This document shows, piece by piece, positions 44,275 through 52,768 of a stretch of 64,000 nt of DNA. The stretch lies in the NCBI GenBank assembly GCA_964599775.1, contig CAZRGZ010000001.1, forward strand, positions 115,080 to 179,079, given 5' to 3'. The notes beneath the pieces are model-generated. The model did no database searches, was not told the DNA's origin, and was given only the letters and a program-made list of their open reading frames with translations. The translations under genes and the position numbers were made by a program. Numbering within the stretch: the stretch's first letter is position 1; each line of letters begins with the position of its first letter. The stretch comes from CAZRGZ01 sp964599775. Lineage in GTDB: Bacteria; Patescibacteriota; Saccharimonadia; Saccharimonadales; Saccharimonadaceae.

Positions 44275-44408
44275 TCGAACCCCGATTGTGCGACGCTTCA
44301 GCGGCGCAAGCAAATCGGTGGTTCGCTAATCAAAGCGACGGCGCAGAAAGCCAGCGGCTTTCGAGAATCGCTGCAGATTATACCTTAGTATTCCCCGTGA
44401 GGTCACCA
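44275..44408 (+). repeat. 134-bp direct repeat, copy 1 (left boundary)
   Basis: Identical to 48462-48595. It begins with an inverted copy of the tRNA-Glu T-arm (TCGAACCCCGATTG) and ends with a direct copy of the tRNA 3' end (CCCGTGAGGTCACCA). Inside, CGAACCCCGATT can fold with AATCGGTGGTTCG. The 3' end of the recombinase frame runs through it. Confidence 0.9.
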
Positions 44409-45908
44409 CAAGAGACTCATCTGTCATAGATGGGTCTTTTTTGATATTCGCTAAGGTGTAAAGTGCACTTAATTTAGCCGTTCCAAATTCATTTTTAGAT
44501 AGGTCATAAGTTATGCCCGCCGGAAACACTAGCTTTTGGCATATAAGCTGATGTTCTATAGAGGCGTTACTCCAAATCTTAGGGGCGTTCGACATAAATT
44601 GCAGGGCATAATCTATAGCGTTAGATTTTAGGTCTGATACTGCACTGACACTTGACAGCTCCTTTTTGGTATTCTCAGACTCAGCATTTATTTTCGCTAT
44701 AAGGTCATTTTTCTCATCTACCGTTATACTACCAGCCACTAGCAGCTCTGGAGTCTTATTCTTTTGCTCTGTAAGCTGTTCTAGGGCTCTGTGGAGCTTC
44801 TTTTGCTTATTAGCTAGGGTCTTATAGTCTCATCACGCCAAACACGTACTATAACCTCTTTTAGGAACCTCTCCATATCTGAGTCTGGCTTCAGAGAAGA
44901 TAAGAGGTGTAAAAACTGCTCATGTAGCTCACTAGCCTTAATAGATGGGACACGACACCTTGAGCAGTGATAGCGAGGCGATGACTTGCCGGATCCACCT
45001 GTTGGGCTACTGCCTGTGATAGGCTTGTTGCACCCTGAGCACAATATAAACCTCCTTAGAGGAAACATAGGATTATTCTTTTTGTACTTTGCTGCGGTGT
45101 TCTTGTTTCCCTCCAGAAGCTCTTGGTTGCGGTAAAAGATTGCAGGGGTGATAATACCTTTAAAAGCAGATGGAACTAGTTCACCCTCTGTATGTTGACT
45201 CTGGTCAAGTCCTGCGTAGATAGGGTAGCGTAACATCTTACTAATAGCCTGTATTTGCATAGTCTTACCACTAGCAGACTTTAACCCTATGTCATCACAT
45301 AGCCTCATAAGACTAGATACCGTATGTGTACCTGTTGCGTATGCTTCAAGCATAGTAGCTACTTTGTCGGCGACACCATCTACGGGAGCAACCGTGGATC
45401 CATTGAATACATCCCTTGTATTTTTTAAGCCTAGAGGTGCTTTACTCATACGATAGCCGCTCTTTGCCTTTGCCCTCATATTGTCTTTGACACGAACCGA
45501 CTTCACTTTGTTGTCGTGTTGAGCCATGACCGTCTCGATACCTAGGACTAGTTCATTGTTGATGTCTGTTTCTATGCTTGAATTAACATTCTTGTACTCA
45601 ACCCCTTGCTTTGCTAGTAGGGCAAGTAGTGTATAGAAGTCGGCAACGTTTCTTGATAGCCTGTCGGTCTGATAGGTCACTAGGTAGCTTATACGACCCT
45701 TGTTTTCACTAATATACTTCAGCATCTTTTTTAACTCTGGACGCTCTAGATTCTTCGCTGATACACCGTCATCATGGTAGATTTCATCTACCAGTAAATC
45801 ATTCCTAAATGCCCACTCCTGACACATTTTCTTTTGCACATCTAAGCTTGCACCCTCGGTGGCTTGCTTGCCTGTCGATACCCTAAGATAGATAATTGCT
45901 TTCTTCAT
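44326..45908 (-). pseudogene. Large serine recombinase, frameshifted
   Basis: Resolvase domain IIYLRVSTGKQATEGASLDV with nucleophile Ser8-9 area, YQTDRLSRN, Recombinase domain, and a zinc ribbon CSGCNKPITG...YHCSRC. The first frame stops at 44814 after VWRDETIRP; the coiled-coil C-terminus (from DYKTLANKQKKL) continues in the -1 frame to 44326. Adding one G near 44827 restores ~527 residues. Whether it is sequence error, inactivation or programmed slippage is open. It would integrate or excise the surrounding element. Confidence 0.85.
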
Positions 45909-45910
45909 GA

Positions 45911-46114
45911 TTACTTGGTGTTTAGCATATCATCAAAATGGCTATTTTTGGAACTAATATAACTGCGGACCGATAGTCTAACTAGTGTTTCGGTGTTCTT
46001 AATAAGCTCTTCTAGCTCTTCGTTGGTTAGGTTTTTTGCTTTTTGTCCTAAGAGCTTACGGGCTTCATTAGTCGATATAATAAGCTGTTCATTTAACAGT
46101 CCAGGAGTAGACAT
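45911..46114 (-). CDS. Small helical protein of the mobile element
   Basis: 67 residues (NEARKLLGQKAKNLTNEELE, ELIKNTETLVRL), ends 2 nt before the recombinase start. The frame continues upstream to a stop at ~46190 with protein-like codons (VSLYKFNEVEFGF), so the true N-terminus may be longer. Could help regulate the recombinase; not recognised. Confidence 0.7.
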   Translation of the reverse strand: MSTPGLLNEQLIISTNEARKLLGQKAKNLTNEELEELIKNTETLVRLSVRSYISSKNSHFDDMLNTK

Positions 46115-46237
46115 TGGAGAAAATCCAAACTCTACCTCGTTGAACTTATAGAGGCTTACTAATGGAGTTCTAGGCTGTTCGTCCCCTAGAGATTACTAGA
46201 AGTGTGCAGTAGAATATATGCACTTAATTCTGTAAAC

Positions 46238-46266
46238 ATTATACCTTATTTTAACCAAAATTACAA
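46238..46266 (-). promoter_or_regulatory. Promoter of the recombinase operon
   Basis: -35 TTGTAA (46261-46266), 17-bp spacer, -10 TATAAT (46238-46243). Confidence 0.65.
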
Positions 46267-46350
46267 GGCTCTTACGCTTATTTGTTAGTTATGCTGGGCA
46301 TAATAAAAACCACCGTTTATAGGTGGCTTTTATCTAGATACGCTTATTAC

Positions 46351-46980
46351 TTATTTAGTAACTTCAAGGATCTTGAATGTAGCAGTTTTTAGAGCTTCTA
46401 CCTTGCCTGATTCGACATACTGAAATGCTTTCTCTGAAACACTTTGTCCAGCGTTCAAGTCTGTAACATATATAGTATCATCAGCTACACGAGTACCGTC
46501 AGCGTCTACAGCTTCGATTTTGACAGTGTAACTAGCCTTTTCTGAAGCCTTGTTCTTTACGGTAACAGGCAGCTCAGTTGAGTCGATATAGCCATCATTT
46601 GTTACTGCAAACTTGCCGATTGTAACATCTACGCTAGTCTCTAGTAGCTTATCGGTATTAGTGCCGTCAAAGTCGTTCATTGACTCATTAACAGAGTTGC
46701 CTACATCTTCGGCAACTTTACCGTAAAAGGATTGTGTTGCAAGCACTACGACAAATGTCAGAACAGATAGGATTATTGTTGCAATAGCCAATCCCTGACC
46801 AACCCTTTTGCCTTTTTTGATTGCTACAAGACCAATAACACCGAATATCAAAGAGACAACGGCAAAAAAGAAGGAGACGTTATTAAAGATAGGGATAGCT
46901 GATCCCAATATAGCTAAAATAGCAATGATAAACCCTGCTATCGCAAGTCCTGATTTACGTTCTGTTTTGTCTTTACTCAC
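46351..46980 (-). CDS. Two-helix membrane protein with FxLYD/DUF4352-like domain
   Basis: 209 residues. GTG start with GGGAG before it; promoter TTGTCC-18-TATAAT upstream. Two or three membrane helices in the first 90 residues (LAIAGFIIAILAILG, VSLIFGVIGLVAI, TIILSVLTFVVVLA), then an outside beta-sandwich (VTIGKFAVTNDGYI, SYTVKIEAVDADG). Cargo of the element; possible surface or immunity role. Confidence 0.75.
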   Translation of the reverse strand: MSKDKTERKSGLAIAGFIIAILAILGSAIPIFNNVSFFFAVVSLIFGVIGLVAIKKGKRVGQGLAIATIILSVLTFVVVLATQSFYGKVAEDVGNSVNESMNDFDGTNTDKLLETSVDVTIGKFAVTNDGYIDSTELPVTVKNKASEKASYTVKIEAVDADGTRVADDTIYVTDLNAGQSVSEKAFQYVESGKVEALKTATFKILEVTK

Positions 46981-47032
46981 AATAATCTCCCTTTAGATTT
47001 GATTATTAGTTATTATACTTGATTGTCAATAA

Positions 47033-47206
47033 AAAGGACAACCATTACCTGCGTACGACTCGGAAGGGTTTACCTCCAAAATCGCTGCTAATTTTTCAGA
47101 TATAGTTGCCGCGCGTTTAGAGGAGGAAAGAAAAACTAATCCAGACAGTGCCTTGTTAAATGCGTACCCGAGGAAGGCAATTCTTTCGCCTGGTAGGTAC
47201 GAATAA
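47033..47206 (+). pseudogene. C-terminal gene fragment
   Basis: 58-codon open stretch without a start (PAYDSEGFTSKIAANFSD then LLNAYPRKAILSPGRYE, stop). Reads like the end of a protein; no family recognised. Suggests gene loss inside the element. Confidence 0.35.
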
Positions 47207-47225
47207 GAACGAGTATACTCAAAAT

Positions 47226-47768
47226 ATGAACTACCGTATCTACGTCGACACAGAATACTGCTACCCCGGCATGAAACGTACCGATCCTCGCCCCACGAGC
47301 AAAGATAAACGCCAGATTATTCAAATAGCTTCTATACTTTTTGACACCGAAACGCTAAGGGAGGTAGCGTCATTTGATCAATTCGTCTTACCGCTAGATG
47401 AAGGATGTATTACTCCATTCTTTGAGGAGTTAACAGGCTTTTCGAAGGAGGGGATCAAGCAACAGGGGATGGCCTTCCCCAGAGCACTTGAAAAGTTTGC
47501 GGAATTTTGTCGAGACTATCCTGTGTGGACTTTCGACAAGGATCAAGAAGTGTTTGAGCAAAATTGCACATACTATGGAATAGACTTCCCGTTTAAGGAT
47601 AAGTTTATTCGCGTTAAATCCCTGTTGCCAGGATGGAAAGTTGATCCGAACGCTTATTCAAGCGGTACTCTTTATAGGGCTGCCGGTTTAGATATGCAAG
47701 GCCATGTTCATAATGCTCTACACGATGTTCGAAGTATGGCGGCAGCGGTTGGTGTATTTGAAAGTTAG
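47226..47768 (+). CDS. DEDDh 3'-5' exonuclease-like protein
   Basis: 180 residues. YVDTEYCYPG supplies the first D/E pair (where DxE is usual), QIASILFDTET follows, and HNALHDVRSMAAAV gives the final H and D of the DEDDh set. TATACT 6 nt before ATG (leaderless). Acts on DNA or RNA ends; cargo of the mobile element. Confidence 0.75.
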   Translation: MNYRIYVDTEYCYPGMKRTDPRPTSKDKRQIIQIASILFDTETLREVASFDQFVLPLDEGCITPFFEELTGFSKEGIKQQGMAFPRALEKFAEFCRDYPVWTFDKDQEVFEQNCTYYGIDFPFKDKFIRVKSLLPGWKVDPNAYSSGTLYRAAGLDMQGHVHNALHDVRSMAAAVGVFES

Positions 47769-47893
47769 TTAAATAGAGCCCAAGGGTTCACAACGATTTT
47801 GTTGTTACTTTTACCACTAAGCAAATATTCTTGTGAAGGTGTGTTTAATTCCTTCTAATCTAACCTCTAACACTTCAGGAAGGCGGCAGATTC

Positions 47894-48364
47894 GTGTCTG
47901 GCTTGAAAAAATCTATCTATTTTTACCGAATTTATGATAAAGATACAAAATTCATCCATAAGTTGCGTAAGGTATGTACACTACAAGAAGGGGAGCGCGA
48001 GTACAAGCATAAGGATGTAACACTAAATATTCGTTCACAGCAAATAGAAATTAACGACCAGCAGATTATTACGGGCACAATTAGACTTTTACGCGATACA
48101 GCTCCCAGTATTGGAACGCTCGGGACGAACCAGTCAAAACCCATCTCCTTAAAAGAAAACGAAGGTGTGAATGAAAAGACACATTTTACGATTATGACTC
48201 TGGACAACGAGAAGAGTTATATTGCGATGGAGTATAACCATTACGGCCCAAAAATTAGTCTTCTTTTTAATCTCGTGAATGATCTATTTGCCAAAGAGTT
48301 CGATTCGGACTCAGAAAAAACTCATATATTTACCTTACAAAAAGAGGTGCATTGTTACGCATAA
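47894..48364 (+). CDS. Unknown protein, possibly a truncated defence-type gene
   Basis: 156 residues from GTG. SIYFYRIYDKDTKF at the start and SYIAMEYNHYGPKISLLFNL near the end resemble N-terminal halves of larger phage-defence or host-interaction proteins, but no family can be named. Ends ~40 nt before a degenerate tRNA 3' end and the second repeat, so its C-terminus may have been lost. Confidence 0.55.
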   Translation: MSGLKKSIYFYRIYDKDTKFIHKLRKVCTLQEGEREYKHKDVTLNIRSQQIEINDQQIITGTIRLLRDTAPSIGTLGTNQSKPISLKENEGVNEKTHFTIMTLDNEKSYIAMEYNHYGPKISLLFNLVNDLFAKEFDSDSEKTHIFTLQKEVHCYA

Positions 48365-48404
48365 AAATGAATAGGGTTTCGACCTGTTTCGCCGTTAGGT
48401 TCAC

Positions 48405-48455
48405 CAAGAAAAATACTCATCCCTGCGATGGGTATTTTTCTTGGTAGTTCTTTGC
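48405..48455 (+). terminator. Hairpin after a degenerate tRNA 3' end
   Basis: AGGTTCACCA is followed by an AAGAAAAATAC / GTATTTTTCTT stem, as at 44215-44256. The same CACCA-hairpin pairing recurs at 48591-48632. Confidence 0.6.
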
Positions 48456-48461
48456 GGTAAG

Positions 48462-48595
48462 TCGAACCCCGATTGTGCGACGCTTCAGCGGCGCAAGCAA
48501 ATCGGTGGTTCGCTAATCAAAGCGACGGCGCAGAAAGCCAGCGGCTTTCGAGAATCGCTGCAGATTATACCTTAGTATTCCCCGTGAGGTCACCA
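48462..48595 (+). repeat. 134-bp direct repeat, copy 2 (right boundary)
   Basis: Identical over 134 nt to 44275-44408, ending in GGTCACCA, then an AAAATACCTATC / GATGGGTATTTT hairpin. Sequence between here and 48762 holds only this hairpin and a palindrome around TTTCCACGTGGAAA; no gene. Confidence 0.9.
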
Positions 48596-48762
48596 AAATA
48601 AAATACCTATCCTCGCGATGGGTATTTTACTTCGGAAGGATTTCCACGTGGAAATCCCGAAGTCCGAAGGGATTCGATAGCTATCATCTAAAACTAAACT
48701 CGCCGTTACGAAGTTCCATACCTAAACCAACTGGTAGCAAGCTCAAAATCACAAAGCATAGA

Positions 48763-51318
48763 CTACCCAGGCGTAATTTTGAGCGTGACGTCGCCGGTGG
48801 CGTCTTGGCTGGGATTGACGGTGAGCGTGTAGCTGCCGGTGGCGGGCAAAGTGACAGCAGACGTAGCGTGGCCGCCAGATAGGCATAACGAACTGATAGT
48901 TTCACCATTCTTTGCCCGTACACCAAAACCGCCGCATTGATCGGGCAGAGTGGTCATTAGTTCGAGCTGTAGCCGCTGGCCACGCTCGCCACTGAAAGTA
49001 AAATGCGCCACTTGACCGGGACGGTCGATGCTTATTGCTACAGTATCGCCGATGTTAATTGGCCGCGTGATATCGCGTGACAATGTAATTTCAGTGGATA
49101 GACTGCCGGTACTGTTGCCTGTAGGGCTAAATTTTACCGCGTATTTGCCTGAGACTTCTAGAATATCGCTGCTGATCGTGCCATGGCCATCGGTAATACA
49201 GGATGAATCGATAGTCCTGCCATTGGGATCGACAAGTTGCAAGGGGCTACACTGGTTGGCCATATGCGTGGTAGCCGTGATAAAGACCCGCTGGCCTTTT
49301 TCGGCCATGAAGGTATGTGCAGCAGCTTTACCGGGTGTTGCCACGGTTAAATCTACCAAATCGCTGCTGCGTTTCTCGGCCGTTAATCGCTGGCTCTGCA
49401 ATGCAGCACGGGCGAACTCTGGCCGTGAGGTGTTACCGACATCAACGATACAGTTTTGTAATGAAACCTCTTCGTGCACGCCGAGGCTGCGGCAAAATTG
49501 CTCGGCGGCAGCGCGGTTTGGCGCGTTTGTGTGCGTGGCGGCTTCGTCCGGAAAAGAACGGTCGGTGAACGTATCGGTGTTCTGACCATTCTCGTACGTG
49601 AAAAGTGAAGTCTCGGCGTTCACCCGCCAGCTATCGGCAAAGCCGGGGTACAGCTGTGAAAATTCCGGTTCGACGGTTTCGTTACCATCGCGATATTGTA
49701 AATCTTTTTCTTTCTTGCCGTCGTTGTTACCTAGCAAACCAGTGAATTCCTCCTGACGGTCTTTTGAAGGGCCAATCAGCACCCTAAGGCCGTACGACCC
49801 GAGCGTCTGAATAGTCACGCGCGTTTCGTCAGGTAGCTGCACTGTCGCGCTGTTTGAGCCGGATTTTATTGAGCCAGCAGCGAGAGATGTGTTTTTTAGC
49901 TCGCGTGTTTCACCGTTTATAAGTAGGCGTAAGCTTCCGCTTTGCTGGCGAAGCTCAAGCCTATCCTGGCCGAGCCGCATCGCTGCCGCCGTCGTGACAG
50001 CCACCCGGCGCGAGTCTAGCCACGGCTCTTGGCGCACCTGGATTTCAAAGTCACCGCCCTTAGCTAGCGTGAATTCGCCCGCCGCCTGGAAGCTGTAGCG
50101 CAGACCGTCAAAAGTGGTGAGGTGCGGGTCGCCGTTGGACTCGCCACAGCCACCTTCCGGGCACTGCTTTTCATCGCCGCGATCAGTGCAGTCGCCTTCG
50201 GGTAGCGGCTCGTGACCATAGTGCGTCCGCGGTTCCATGCCCAGCCGTTCGCGCAGGACATTCTGGGCGCGGGTCGCCATGACTTCCTTAGTGTCGATGC
50301 CGCTACTTCCGCACGGTTTGCGACTATAGGTACCGCTGTGCATATCAAAAACGTGATACATTTCGTGGTATAGGCCCGTGCACGGGTCGCGCGGCACCAG
50401 ATTGCCACCACCGCCATAGGCCGTGTTTTCGCGCGTGTCCCAGTAGATCCGGTAGTGGTTTTCGCCATACCTCGCGGCATCGCTGCGCTCATCTGGCACG
50501 ATGTCGATGGTAATGTCGGGGTTGTTGATCACGTCCAGCACCGGGCCGGTGATGTCGCGGTTAGCTTCGAGCGTGGCCATGCATTCCGCCCATTGGCCGG
50601 AGAGGCTTTCGGGCACGTTAACGTCGGCGAAGACGCGGGGCGGTGCTGCCAGACTGCCACAAATTCCAAAAAGCAATAGCACACTGACGGCTTGTTTCTT
50701 CGAGATAATTTTTTTGCGGACAAGCCAAACAACAAGCGCCATAACCAAAAGGATGATAAAACCGATACCAGCCACATAAAACCAGTGAAGCGAAAAAGCA
50801 CTTGGCGGCCGGTGAATAATGCTGGCAGGCGAGCAGATCGGCGCTCCGTCAGCCTCTATCGGTACGCTATACGAAAGCTCGACATCTAACGGCTGCCCAG
50901 CGCTAATGGGGTAGCGCAGCCCGTAGGCCCCTGCCTCCGGTGACCAGCTAATAGATTCTAGTGAATGACCATCACCAATCGGGAAGCTACGCAAATCAAT
51001 GGTAGCGGATTCGCCTGGCTTTAGCGTCTGTAGCTCTTCCTCCAGTATTATATCGAGCGGCTGATCGAACGAAGTTTCCATGTAGTGCGGCTGAACGGGT
51101 TTGTCAGCCTGGCGCACCTCAGTAATTGCTACAGTACCAAGTGCAGTGTTGGCAATCTGGCAAGGCTCGCCAGAAGTGTTTTTCAGGGTGAGCACCGGGC
51201 GGGTTGGGTCATTAGCGTCCAGGGTGGCCTGCAAGTTCGGCGTTGCTTGCGCGGAGGGGGCTATAAGGCTGGCAAGCGCCGCCATACCAAGTATTATTTT
51301 CCAAAGGTATATTTTCAT
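48763..51318 (-). CDS. Membrane/surface metallopeptidase with VWD and PPC-like domains
   Basis: 851 residues. Signal peptide 1-25; beta-rich domain ~30-170; membrane helix ~179-201 followed by KK-rich loop and a second hydrophobic stretch ~209-228; metallopeptidase-like part with HEMYH (318-322) and EVMATRAQNVLRERLG (Glu345), the layout of M91/NleD-like gluzincins; VWD domain from ~393 (GDPHLTTFDGLRYSFQAAGEF); two PPC-like beta domains at the end. Probably made to meet host or neighbour cells. No sorting signal at the C-terminus. Confidence 0.75.
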   Translation of the reverse strand: MKIYLWKIILGMAALASLIAPSAQATPNLQATLDANDPTRPVLTLKNTSGEPCQIANTALGTVAITEVRQADKPVQPHYMETSFDQPLDIILEEELQTLKPGESATIDLRSFPIGDGHSLESISWSPEAGAYGLRYPISAGQPLDVELSYSVPIEADGAPICSPASIIHRPPSAFSLHWFYVAGIGFIILLVMALVVWLVRKKIISKKQAVSVLLLFGICGSLAAPPRVFADVNVPESLSGQWAECMATLEANRDITGPVLDVINNPDITIDIVPDERSDAARYGENHYRIYWDTRENTAYGGGGNLVPRDPCTGLYHEMYHVFDMHSGTYSRKPCGSSGIDTKEVMATRAQNVLRERLGMEPRTHYGHEPLPEGDCTDRGDEKQCPEGGCGESNGDPHLTTFDGLRYSFQAAGEFTLAKGGDFEIQVRQEPWLDSRRVAVTTAAAMRLGQDRLELRQQSGSLRLLINGETRELKNTSLAAGSIKSGSNSATVQLPDETRVTIQTLGSYGLRVLIGPSKDRQEEFTGLLGNNDGKKEKDLQYRDGNETVEPEFSQLYPGFADSWRVNAETSLFTYENGQNTDTFTDRSFPDEAATHTNAPNRAAAEQFCRSLGVHEEVSLQNCIVDVGNTSRPEFARAALQSQRLTAEKRSSDLVDLTVATPGKAAAHTFMAEKGQRVFITATTHMANQCSPLQLVDPNGRTIDSSCITDGHGTISSDILEVSGKYAVKFSPTGNSTGSLSTEITLSRDITRPINIGDTVAISIDRPGQVAHFTFSGERGQRLQLELMTTLPDQCGGFGVRAKNGETISSLCLSGGHATSAVTLPATGSYTLTVNPSQDATGDVTLKITPG

Positions 51319-51399
51319 AATTTTCGCTTATGCTTCAATTTGATAATACACCGGATTGGCTGGAATCTAAAATTATAAATAAATGAATCACTTCGGCGT

Positions 51400-51765
51400 C
51401 TATTGTTCGATCTTATACACCTTATCTCCCTCCAGCATTCCAGCAACAAGCGTATTATTAAAGAAAGCGATATTTGAAGGCGACGGCCAGATGTCTGTAT
51501 ATTGATACTGCACCTGGCCACCTTTATTGAGAACCAATATCGAACCGGCTAGGGGCTCGCGCTCACTGATAATTGCAGAAGGGACACACACGAACAAATG
51601 GCGCATGAACGACGAGGGGAGTACATAGCGCTCAAGAGCATCAACACAATTGTACATAGGCAAGTAAATAGTTCCGTCGGCTGTTTGAGTTATGCCATCA
51701 AGAATACCGGGTACATTATCAAGAAAGATAGACTCCTCATTATAAACTATGCAGTAACTGCAAGG
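51400..51765 (-). pseudogene. SMP-30/strictosidine-synthase-like fragment
   Basis: Open frame without a good start (GILDGITQTADGTIYLPMYN, then LNKGGQVQYQYTD, NNTLVAGMLEGDKVYKI), the last blades of a six-bladed propeller. The N-terminal two thirds are absent; the frame runs back into the MerR-type promoter. Likely remnant of a gene replaced by the merR locus. Confidence 0.5.
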
Positions 51766-51769
51766 TCAA
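51739..51769 (-). promoter_or_regulatory. MerR-type promoter with 19-bp spacer and dyad
   Basis: -35 TTGACC (51764-51769), 19-bp spacer, -10 TATAAT (51739-51744). Centred in the spacer is the perfect palindrome TGCAGTTACTGCA (51750-51762). The overlong spacer with dyad is the hallmark of MerR-controlled promoters, and a merR gene starts 6 nt away. Confidence 0.7.
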
Positions 51770-51774
51770 GACTT

Positions 51775-52121
51775 ATGACAATTAACGAATTAGCAAAAAA
51801 CATGCCATAACGCCGGCTGCTATAAGACACTACGAAAAGTTCGGGCTGTTTGACCATCATGTTTTACGTGGTCACAATGGGTATCGCCAGTTCAGCTCCG
51901 ATGCATCAAGGCGCATAGAACTTATTAAGCTTGGGCAACATGTTGGTTTTTCGCTCCGCGAAATGGCCGAAAAACTACGCCACTGGGACGATAGTACTAT
52001 GAGTACCGAGCAAAAAAAGCAGGCATTAACCGAACAACTCCATAAAATAGAGAAAAAGATCACCGAATTACATCGTGTTCAAAGTTTTATTAAACAAGAA
52101 ATTGCAAAAAGTTGTGACTAA
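51775..52121 (+). pseudogene. MerR family regulator with one-base frameshift
   Basis: MTINELAK then, in another frame, ITPAAIRHYEKFGLFDHH, GYRQFSSDASRRIELIKLGQ and a coiled-coil end. One A added in the A6 tract near 51800 gives an intact ~115-residue MerR protein (helix-turn-helix plus wing). The effector-binding C-terminus is short with one Cys (SCD), so the signal is unclear. Confidence 0.75.
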
Positions 52122-52192
52122 CAGGGGAGGGGATGTTTTTCGTTAGACCGAAAAACACTAGCATTTCATGCTTAAGGTTGTACAATTGAGAT

Positions 52193-52480
52193 ATGGAAAA
52201 GCTAGAATTTCATGATACATTAGTAGCACCAACCCCTACCGAGGAACAAGAGCAGGCTGTGGGAGGTCTTGCGGTAGCCCATATCGTTAACATTGAATGT
52301 CCTGGCGGAAAACGGCTAGGAGACGCTGATTGCTGTAGTCAGCCAGCCAACTGTCAGCGATCATATTTTACAGGTGAATTGGAAAGTATTCCGGATATAG
52401 GCTCTGGGGATTACAAAGTGAAGGAGGGCGAGGCCTTCCCGCTTGATGAGCTAGGAACTGAACAGCAGCCTAGCTCTTAG
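52193..52480 (+). CDS. Small Cys-containing acidic protein
   Basis: 95 residues. TACAAT 6 nt before ATG (leaderless). Central Gly/Ala stretch VGGLAVAHIVNIECPGG, then DADCCSQPANC: four Cys in ~23 residues, and an acidic C-terminus. The VGGLAV stretch after an acidic N-terminus recalls double-Gly leader peptides, yet no transporter is adjacent. Unknown. Confidence 0.55.
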   Translation: MEKLEFHDTLVAPTPTEEQEQAVGGLAVAHIVNIECPGGKRLGDADCCSQPANCQRSYFTGELESIPDIGSGDYKVKEGEAFPLDELGTEQQPSS

Positions 52481-52673
52481 CTGATTCAGCCTTATATTCC
52501 TTGTCACCATTGTCTACCTTGTCCCATGTTTGCACGATGTTTTTGATGGCTTCATCGGTGGTAAGTCCTTGGGCATTGCTGGTTTCAACAGATTTTTTGA
52601 TGTCGTCTACCACCAGATTATCTTCGTCACCCATTTTGTCGTACGGCAGGCCGCACCCGCATTGTAAACACAT
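52470..52673 (-). CDS. Small zinc-knuckle protein
   Basis: 67 residues starting MCLQCGCGLPYDKMGDE, a CxxCxC knuckle common in tiny proteins of Saccharibacteria and Actinobacteria, then an amphipathic helix region. Function unknown. AGGAGGGT precedes the ATG. Overlaps its convergent neighbour by 11 nt. Confidence 0.8.
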   Translation of the reverse strand: MCLQCGCGLPYDKMGDEDNLVVDDIKKSVETSNAQGLTTDEAIKNIVQTWDKVDNGDKEYKAESAKS

Positions 52674-52768
52674 ATACCCTCCTATTTGTTTAGCTATGTT
52701 GTAACTATTATAGTAAAATAAGCTTCATTTTAAAACTAAAACGGGAGCTACAATACCAGCAGTGGTAG

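Noticed and set aside
44217..44420. A second tRNA after tRNA-Glu
   Set aside because: The TCGAACCCCGAT and GAGGTCACCA pieces are inverted and direct fragments of tRNA-Glu; there is no acceptor or anticodon stem.
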